59,194 bases of DNA from Plantago elongata (Eukaryota > Streptophyta > Magnoliopsida > Lamiales > Plantaginaceae). The stretch's first letter is position 1. Each line of letters starts with the position of its first letter. The DNA lies in NCBI GenBank assembly GCA_036897095.1, contig JAYMSP010000302.1, positions 1 to 59,194 of the forward strand, in the 5' to 3' direction. Below, piece by piece: positions 52,656 to 59,194 of the stretch. The position numbers and the translations under genes are program-made. The notes under the pieces were generated by a model, which was given only the letters and a program-made list of their open reading frames with translations, was not told the DNA's origin and ran no database searches.

Positions 52656-53696
52656 ATGAACAAGGCTGGTGGTGATCATGCCCTCTTCTTTGTCATGGTT
52701 ATCTTAACCTTGGCATCGCTCGAAATCACCCGTGGCTGTGGTACCTTCTTCGGTCCACCACAGGCAAAACAAATCTTCATTCTTGCTGGCCAAAGTAACA
52801 TGGCTGGGCGAGGAGGCACAGAAAGTGGTTTGTGGGATCAAATTGTCCCACCAGATGACGCTGAGGATCCACGTATCCTTCGATTGAATGCCAATTTGGA
52901 GTGGGAAATGGCAAAAGATCCTCTCCATATTGACATTGATACTGGCAAGGTGAACGGCATTGGCCCAGGGATGTCATTTGCCAATGCGGTGAAAGATTAT
53001 GTATTGCTCAGTAGAGGTGGATCGGCAATTGGCCTAGTGCCTTGCGCAATTGGTGGTACCAACATTACTCAGTGGGCACGCGGAACAAAAAATTACGAGA
53101 GGATAATGACAAGAGCGAATGTGGCAACCTATGGAGGAGGAGAAATCAGAGCTGTGCTTTGGTATCAGGGCGAGGACAATGCTGTTCCTCCAGAGGAACA
53201 GATTCAAGCTTACAAGCCTGATATGGAGCAGTTCATCCAAGATGTCCGAACCGACCTCAATATGCCTTGTCTTCCATTTCTTCAGGTAGCTATAGCTAAT
53301 GTCATTTCATATCTCCAGTAGTCTTAATTTGAAATGCAAGGATCAATGATGGTATACCATACCACATGGTGACTTGAATGTTGAACACCCCAATCGATCT
53401 ACTTGGTGAAGGGACTTCAACTTACTATATTATATTGAATCAGATAAGGATTGAAAATATGCATACATATCTTGCAGGTTGCCATAGGGGACTTGCCAAA
53501 TCGAGACCAGGTTATTGTGAACGAGCTTAGGCAAGTCCAGCTATCCATTCAACTCCCCAGCTTAGTCACAGTCAGCGCTCAGGGTCTCAAGCTTAACAGC
53601 GATCAACTTCACCTAACCCGAGACTCTGAGGTTACACTGGGACATATGCTGGCTCAGGCCTATCTCGACAACTTTCTCTTTCCCGCAGCCAAGTGA
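52656..53696 (+). CDS. Secreted SASA-domain carbohydrate esterase (At4g34215-like, CE6)
   Basis: Family members are SGNH-type esterases proposed to remove acetyl groups from carbohydrates (family knowledge). Two exons (52656-53285 and 53478-53696) give 282 residues. Residues 1-27 contain a hydrophobic segment (ALFFVMVILTLASLEI) and look like a signal peptide, so the protein is probably secreted. The nucleophile Ser lies in ILAGQSNMAGRGG; other SGNH blocks are GLVPCAIGGTNITQW and VLWYQGEDNAV; the Asp-His pair sits in LNSDQLHLT near the C terminus. All catalytic positions are present and the length is normal. The Arabidopsis relative lacks the signal peptide as I recall it, so the leader is worth noting. 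Confidence 0.92.
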
Positions 53697-54340
53697 TGCA
53701 TGCCCTTCAATTGTTTGAATATGTTAAGAATTTGATAATTGATTTCTGTTTGAATGAAAATGTTGTCATGGACATCTGTTAGATACATTCTAGTTGCTAA
53801 AAATGCTGCAATGGACTGATGTGTTATTCTTAATCAGGAGGACTTTAGAATTAGACTTCCTAAATTTAAGTATTCAACAAAGCTGTATCTCTGTACAAAT
53901 ATCTGTTTTCGAACAGTGAATAATCTATTAACTAAGAGTTCTGTTCAGTCTAAATTTCATTTTGTAAAATCTGTAAGTCTCCTTTGACGCTCGCTTCCTT
54001 CACAACTTGTTTTCATATAATATACAAAGTTGTTGAAAGAATGAGACTCTTGTACTTATAAATGGCACTAGTTGCTGCACTTCCGGCTGCTAAATGCTGA
54101 ATAATGCATATCTCAGTACTATTCAACATAAACTTGCTCAACGTTTATTGTCTTCATGTTTAAAATTAAGACCATAGTGGAAATTAATTAAGCCAAGTAG
54201 TGAGCCAACATGTGAACTCATATATCCGACTTGTCTTTTAAGTACAATTTTGGATCAAATATATGTAAAGCATATTCGCTATAAATAGGAAGCTTAATTG
54301 ATCCTCAATGAACAGACACTAAAGAGCCTGCATTCAAGAA
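53697..54340. other. Spacer between esterase and flavoprotein genes
   Basis: Holds the 3' UTR of the esterase gene and the promoter of the next gene, including a TATA element (separate entry). Confidence 0.55.
54279..54288 (+). promoter_or_regulatory. TATA box of the BBE-like gene
   Basis: CTATAAATAG lies about 55 bases before the ATG at 54341, with a start of transcription expected near 54310. Confidence 0.6.
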
Positions 54341-56058
54341 ATGAAGTACTCTCTCAGTATTACAATTCTGTTTATCCTAGCAGCAGTAAACGTTTTTGTT
54401 TTGGGAGCTAATTCTTTAAATCATGAAGCCTACATGGCTAGTAGTGATTTTCTTGAATGCCTAGCTCACCAATTTACAAACGCAGATTCTAATGTCTACA
54501 CTCCAAATAATGCTTCCTACTCTTCTCTTTTCCAATCCACAGCACTAAACCTGCGGTCAACCTCAACAGTGATGCCTATGCTCATCATGACCCCAAATCT
54601 CGACTCTGAAATTCAAGCGGCGGTGCTTTGCTCCAGGAGAATTGGTGTGCAGATCAGACTTCGAGGCGGTGGGCATGACTTTGAGGGACTCTCATACACG
54701 TCTGAAGTTCCTTTCGTCATAATTGACATGAGAAACTATGTATCGATATCTATAAACACCACAGACAATACAGCATGGATTCAGGCAGGTTCAACACTTG
54801 GGGAACTGTACTATACAATATCCCAAACAAGCAGAACTCTTGCTTTCACAGCAGGTATTACATATTTGTTCCATTTTTTTCCTTGAAAAGTTGACTAATT
54901 TTGCATCTATATATTACAGTGTTTATTATATATCAAGTTAATTAATTAAACACTTCGGAAAATGCAGGTTCTTGCCCAACTGTAGGAATAGCAGGACTGT
55001 TAAGCGGGGGTGGATATGGCTATATGTCTCGTAGGCATGGGATTGCTGCTGATCATATAATTGATGCGAGACTAATTGATGCAAGTGGCCGAGTTCTGGA
55101 TCGAAGTTCTATGGGTGAGGATCTGTTTTGGGCCTGTAGAGGTGGTGGAGGTACTAGTTTTGGGATAATTCTTGCCTTCAAGGTAAACCTAATCACAGTA
55201 CCAGATACAGTTACTGTTTTCAATGTTTCACGCACATTGGAACAGAATGCAACTCAACTAGTACAAAAGTGGCAGTCCATTTCAGACAAGATTGACGAAG
55301 ACCTCTTGCTTAGACTTTTCATGACAAGTATTACATCTCCCACAACCGGGAACAGGACAGTACGAGTCAATTTCGCTACACTGTACCTCGGTAGTGTTCA
55401 TCAACTCTTACCTTTAATGCAAGAAAAGTTTCCAGAGTTGGGTTTGGTGGAGCAGGACTGCACTGAAATGAGTTGGATCGATTCCATACTCTATTTCTCA
55501 GGTCTTCAAAATGAGCAACCAGAAATTCTATTGAATAGGACTCTATTACGGAACATAGTATATTACAAAGGCAAATCAGACTTTGTGACACAGGCCATTC
55601 CAGAACGTGGTCTTGAAGGAATCTGGAGATACTTGAACCAACAAATCGAAAACAGGGCTGAAGTGCAATTCAGTCCATATGGAGGTGCACTGGACACAGT
55701 CTCAGAATCAGACACGCCTTTTCCTCACAGAGCAGGAACCAAGTTCATGGTCCATTATGCAGTAGGCTGGTTGGATAGTGCAGAAAGCGAAGGCCACATG
55801 AGTTGGATACGGAATCTTTATGGTTACATGGAGACTTATGTATCAAAATATCCGCGAAGAGCATATTTCAATTACAGAGATCTTGATATAGGGATGAACA
55901 ACCAAGGGAATACAAGCTACAGACAGGCAAGTGTTTGGGGGTTGAAGTACTTCAACAACAACTTCAACCGATTGGTTAGTATCAAGACGGCGGTTGATCC
56001 ATCCAATTTGTTCAGAAATGAGCAAAGCATTCCACCTGTGCTGTATCAGTCTACATAA
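54341..56058 (+). CDS. Berberine bridge enzyme-like FAD oxidoreductase, secreted
   Basis: BBE-like proteins are flavoproteins, often in the apoplast or vacuole, that oxidise sugars, monolignols or alkaloids (family knowledge). Two exons (54341-54854 and 54968-56058) give 534 residues, the normal length. Residues 1-23 form a signal peptide (KYSLSITILFILAAVNVFVLG). The FAD domain has RLRGGGHDFEGLSY with the His that links FAD, and GSCPTVGIAGLLSGGGYG with the Cys of the second link, so bicovalent flavin is expected. GRVLDRSSMGEDLFWACRGG is standard. The C-terminal berberine domain has FNYRDLDIGMNNQ and YFNNNFNRLVSIKTAVDPSN. In that intron position the family often has ICPTVG; here SCPTVG keeps the Cys. 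The substrate cannot be inferred. Confidence 0.93.
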
Positions 56059-56469
56059 ACTTCATTAGCAAGTGTTGTCATATAAGGCCCAATGTGCACA
56101 TTCTTATTCAATAAGGTCTAATTTATTGTATGCATTATGTTTAAGGTGTCTAGGCATTGTTTACAAGTTACAACCTGTCTTCTTCTGGTGCAAATTTGCA
56201 ATTGGATTGAAACAAAAACATACTATACTTAATACTTATAGACTCATACATGCACAAAATACACAACTCTATACACAGTAACGAAACTAATTAAATTGGT
56301 TGCAGAGAACTTCGTACCATATGATAATCGATCTTCCCAGACCCAGCACTTATTGATTAATGCTACGAACACAACGTATAAGACTTGATTTCATGGCAAG
56401 ATATATCAATTGCTTTATACCTGCAAAACAGTGGAGGTTCGGAGCTAGCATCAGAGAAGCAATGTTTAG
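56059..56469. other. 3' UTR and spacer
   Basis: Probable 3' UTR of the preceding gene to about 56280; nothing else. Confidence 0.5.
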
Positions 56470-56553
56470 TCTGCAGCAACACCTGCACCTCTCATTGTTA
56501 TGTTCCGAAGACGGGGCAACACGAAAACGTTGAGGTGCAGGTGTAAATGCAGA
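56470..56553 (-). ncRNA. MIR530: miR530-type microRNA hairpin
   Basis: On the minus strand 56551-56532 reads TGCATTTACACCTGCACCTC, one base (position 8) and the last base different from the known plant miR530 TGCATTTGCACCTGCACCTT or -CCTA, from memory. The opposite arm, 56470-56491, pairs with it: of 22 positions (56553-56532 against 56470-56491) 19 are Watson-Crick, with one 3-base bulge. The loop is 40 bases. The changed position 8 is matched by a change in the other arm. Plant miR530 is known to affect growth and grain size through PLUS3-domain targets in rice (established knowledge). A minus-strand TATA element lies 108 bases upstream. Confidence 0.75.
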
Positions 56554-56660
56554 GAAAATAGAGCATCTATATATCCATTCCATTTATAGTTAAAGGCCTG
56601 CAGTTAGTGAGTCACATTGGGTTGACACACAGAAACATAGAAGGAAAGATAAAGGCGTTG

Positions 56661-56668
56661 ATATATAA
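56661..56668 (-). promoter_or_regulatory. TATA element for the miR530 primary transcript
   Basis: On the minus strand the sequence is CTTATATATCAACGCC. It lies 108 bases before the hairpin, a reasonable distance for the pri-miRNA start near 56635. A second TATATA near 56567-56575 would put the start inside the stem and is less likely. Confidence 0.45.
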
Positions 56669-57877
56669 GCTGGCAACCAACTTCACTACGTACCAACGTC
56701 TTTAAATTAATATCTTGCTGCATCGGTTTCTCCTTTTTTAATCAAAATCGGTCCCGGCCACAGCGAATGAAGATACAACCGGGTCCACAATAACAGCTAA
56801 AATAATTTTAAAAAGATAATATCTTTTTAAAAATTTATTCATTTTTCACTAATATAATGCTATCTAGCTCGATACAATTATACATAAATAAGATATCAAA
56901 TAAAAAAGCACATAATGTTTTAAACCTCAATTTCATTTGATGTTTTACAATTTGTTTTCTTACAAATATTAAATTAAAAATGATTTACATTTATAATACT
57001 TACATAGTAATTTCATTTGGATTGAGAACGTATTGATAAAATTTTAATAACTAGAGTGGTGAGTTTCCATCAAGAAGATATTTGTGAAAATTTAAACAAG
57101 ACATTCATATTAAATTGTTCAGTTGATAAACAATTATTGAATGGAAATTTATTTCAAAGTTTATATTTAATAGCTTCGTATTATAAAATATTTTATAGAG
57201 TTTAATGGCATATTTAACTTTTAGAAATTTAAATTGTAAATATGTGATATATAATAAAAACAATAAATAAACCCGAATCGCATAGTGTACAGTTAAGAAT
57301 ACAAATACGGAAACGATGTTTACTTGAGAGTTAAGAGTTGAGAATACCGTGAAGAGAAGTATTGAGGCACCAAGCACCTTAAGTTGACATAGTCGATATC
57401 GAGTGGAACAAAGTTACGGAAGGACAATTGGTAATCTGGCTAGCTTGTGAATCACATGAGTTTGCCAATGCCAACTAGTACTTGTTAATGCACGTGACGC
57501 GGAGTACGAAGCACGTGAACATGAGTATGATGTCCAATGGGGTTGCACGCTGTGTAGAGCCTACACAAGTACAAATTTGCACGACACATTCATTTCATGC
57601 ACGTAATCAATGACAATTTTTGCTTCTTTGGCATTTCTCATTTGATTTTTATTTACCTTTTTAAACTTTAATTTCATTACTAACTAACCAAAATACATAA
57701 AAAAGAAAAGATATAAAACTTTAATTTGAGTCCATTAACTATTATATACATATTCTTTTTATAATAGTATAGATTGTAAGTTCACCAACCTGTTTGGTGC
57801 AGAATCTCTCGTCAGACTTTCAGGAATTATCACTAAAGAAAGGTTGGTGGATATATTGAGATTGGTTGGTGTAATAG
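56669..57877. other. AT-rich spacer
   Basis: No gene recognised. Presumably contains upstream control sequence of the microRNA gene. Confidence 0.45.
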
Positions 57878-58821
57878 TGTAACGACCCGGCCGGATCGAG
57901 GTCCGGACGTCAGGGATTATGCCGAACTCTCAAATATACATATCAAAATGTATAATTATTACACACCCCAAATATAATTTTTACAGGTCAAAAGTCATGT
58001 CATACATTTATCAGATTAGCAGCGGAATAACAAAGAGAAGTATAGGGTCAGTCTGCCAATCCCATCCTCACTTCGTGCTCTACACCTGGAAAATCATTAT
58101 TGGAACATGAAGAGTGTAAGTAATATAGACTTAGTGAGGATAATCAAGCATGTATCAGGATTTGCATGAATGCAACAAGATAGCAAACCACCACAAGCTG
58201 TTCAAGCAATTTTAAAAATGGAAACCGTTCACAATCAGGCAAGCAGGATCATAGCACATAAAAGATATTCACAGTACTGTAACAGTAACTGTCTTAGGCA
58301 GGACCAAATATCAAGACGGAGGAGTGACCTCGCAGGTGTTGCATATGATAGGTACGACCCATCGCAACCCGAATATATAAGTGGAGGAACGACCTCGCAG
58401 GTATTGCATGTGATAGGTGCGACCCATCGCAACCCGAATATATAGGTTCATTTGAATAGCACGAACAAGTAAGCAGGAGCCCGAAAGAATAGAGCTGCAG
58501 AGCTCTTTATAAATTTTCGTCGAACAGGTCGACCAGTCGGTTTCTCAAGTTTTCCAAAATAATGTGGTTGCTTTTGAAATTCATTTTCATGCAATGCATA
58601 TCATGTGGAACAGCAAGATATAATCAGAATGGAATAGCAAGATATCTCCAGGATAGAATAGCAGGATAGATTCAGGACAGTATAACAAGATGTAACCAGA
58701 ATACAGATCAACAGGTTACAGCACGAATAATTATATAGTTAGCAGTCGTAGTTAGTAGTCGTGTTGTTGTCAGTCGGGATGTTATCGCGTAGTCGAAGTC
58801 AGAATCAAGCAAGCAGGCAAG
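57878..58821. mobile_element. LTR-like repeat, TGTAACGACCCGG start
   Basis: TGTAACGACCCGGCC is a start seen in plant gypsy LTRs. The body contains a 65-base tandem pair (58326-58445) and a GAATAGCAAGATA-type degenerate repeat at 58610-58720. No ORF of a polyprotein, primer-binding site or polypurine tract is visible, so it is a solo or truncated LTR or a similar repeat. Its right limit is set by the CACTA end at 58822. Confidence 0.45.
58313..58445. repeat. Two-copy 65-base tandem repeat
   Basis: GACCTCGCAGGT starts at 58326 and again at 58391. The units share GATAGGT-CGACCCATCGCAACCCGAATATATA with few substitutions. Confidence 0.85.
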
Positions 58822-59194
58822 CACTACAAAAAACGCCAGTTTTAGCGACGCCGTTATCCGTCGCTAAAACTGGCGCGATTCGTCGCTAGACCGTCTAGCG
58901 ACGAATAAAAACGGGCGTCGTTAAAACGCCGTTGTTAAGTTTCTAGGGACGGATAAATTATCCGTCGCTAGAATCCTGGGGGATTTAGCGACGGATAAAT
59001 GTTATCCGTCGCTAAACTGGGCAGATTTTTTAATTTTTTTTTATTTCATGAATACCTAATTCGATCGTATTTAACCTGATTATCACCCAGTAGAATTGTA
59101 AATGCAGAAAAGAACATTGGATTGCACGAAAATGTCATAAATGAATTTAAAATCTAATATTCGCATACAAGTAAGTATCCTGAACAATAACGAG
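58822..59194. mobile_element. CACTA (En/Spm) transposon terminus, runs off the right edge
   Basis: CACTACAAAAAACGCC at 58822 is the classic CACTA end. It is followed by four hairpins built on the subterminal motif TTTAGCGACGG: 58834-58875, 58878-58906, 58943-58971 and 58984-59016. The three bases AAG (58819-58821) would be the left half of the target duplication. The other end and any transposase lie outside the window. Confidence 0.9.

Noticed and set aside
52656..56058. Biosynthetic gene cluster of esterase and BBE-like oxidase
   Set aside because: Only two unrelated enzyme genes are adjacent and no further pathway genes lie nearby; kept only as a low-interest note.
56350..56583. 77-residue minus-strand frame with many Cys and Arg
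   Set aside because: It overlaps the microRNA hairpin; the stem structure explains the sequence better than a protein.

Overview
The window is nuclear DNA of a flowering plant, most likely a eudicot. Genes are split by GT-AG introns, spacers are AT-rich, several products carry plastid, secretory or peroxisomal targeting signals, there is a MIR530-type microRNA hairpin, and the spacers are full of plant-type transposons (hAT-like, Harbinger/Stowaway-like and foldback MITEs, a TRIM, a copia-type LTR relic, a CACTA end). The species cannot be named from sequence alone. The overall style suggests an asterid such as a member of Lamiales, but that is a weak inference.

Layout. 1-8.5 kb: the 5' part of an adenosine kinase gene (minus) and a complete 12-exon gene for a PTST2/PTST3 (FLO6)-type starch protein (minus). 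8.5-15.3 kb: transposon land, dominated by a decayed LTR element with a clear 1.46-kb 3' LTR. 15.4-20.7 kb: a small membrane protein of unknown function and an intronless-CDS U5 snRNP 40-kDa WD40 protein, both plus. 20.7-27.8 kb: a gene desert with several MITEs and a perfect 22-bp hairpin. 27.9-31.6 kb: an R2R3-MYB of the RAX/Blind type and an ANTH-domain clathrin adaptor. 33.4-34.9 kb: an intact-looking TRIM. 35.3-39.0 kb: a conserved plastid protein (minus). 39.8-41.7 kb: two MITEs, one with a perfect 8-bp target duplication. 43.3-46.7 kb: a peroxisomal 4CL-like acyl-CoA synthetase and, tail to tail, a ZNF593/BUD20 ribosome-biogenesis zinc finger. 47.8-48.8 kb: a broken GRF-like zinc-finger ORF facing an Arg/Gly-rich coding tail. 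49.8-52.2 kb: a long foldback element, a minisatellite and another hairpin element. 52.7-56.1 kb: a secreted SASA carbohydrate esterase and a berberine-bridge-like flavoprotein. 56.5 kb: the MIR530-type hairpin (minus). 57.9-59.2 kb: an LTR-like repeat followed by the terminus of a CACTA transposon.

The genes do not form an obvious pathway cluster. They are ordinary dispersed plant genes (purine salvage, starch granule initiation, splicing, transcription, endocytosis, jasmonate/fatty-acid activation, ribosome biogenesis, cell-wall or secreted enzymes). The most interesting items are the MIR530-type locus with a compensated seed-region change, the hairpin-rich CACTA end, the long foldback element at 49.8-50.2 kb, the matched MITE families, and the convergent GRF / Arg-Gly pair that looks like a decayed Mutator-like element. 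I found no convincing new multi-gene system.
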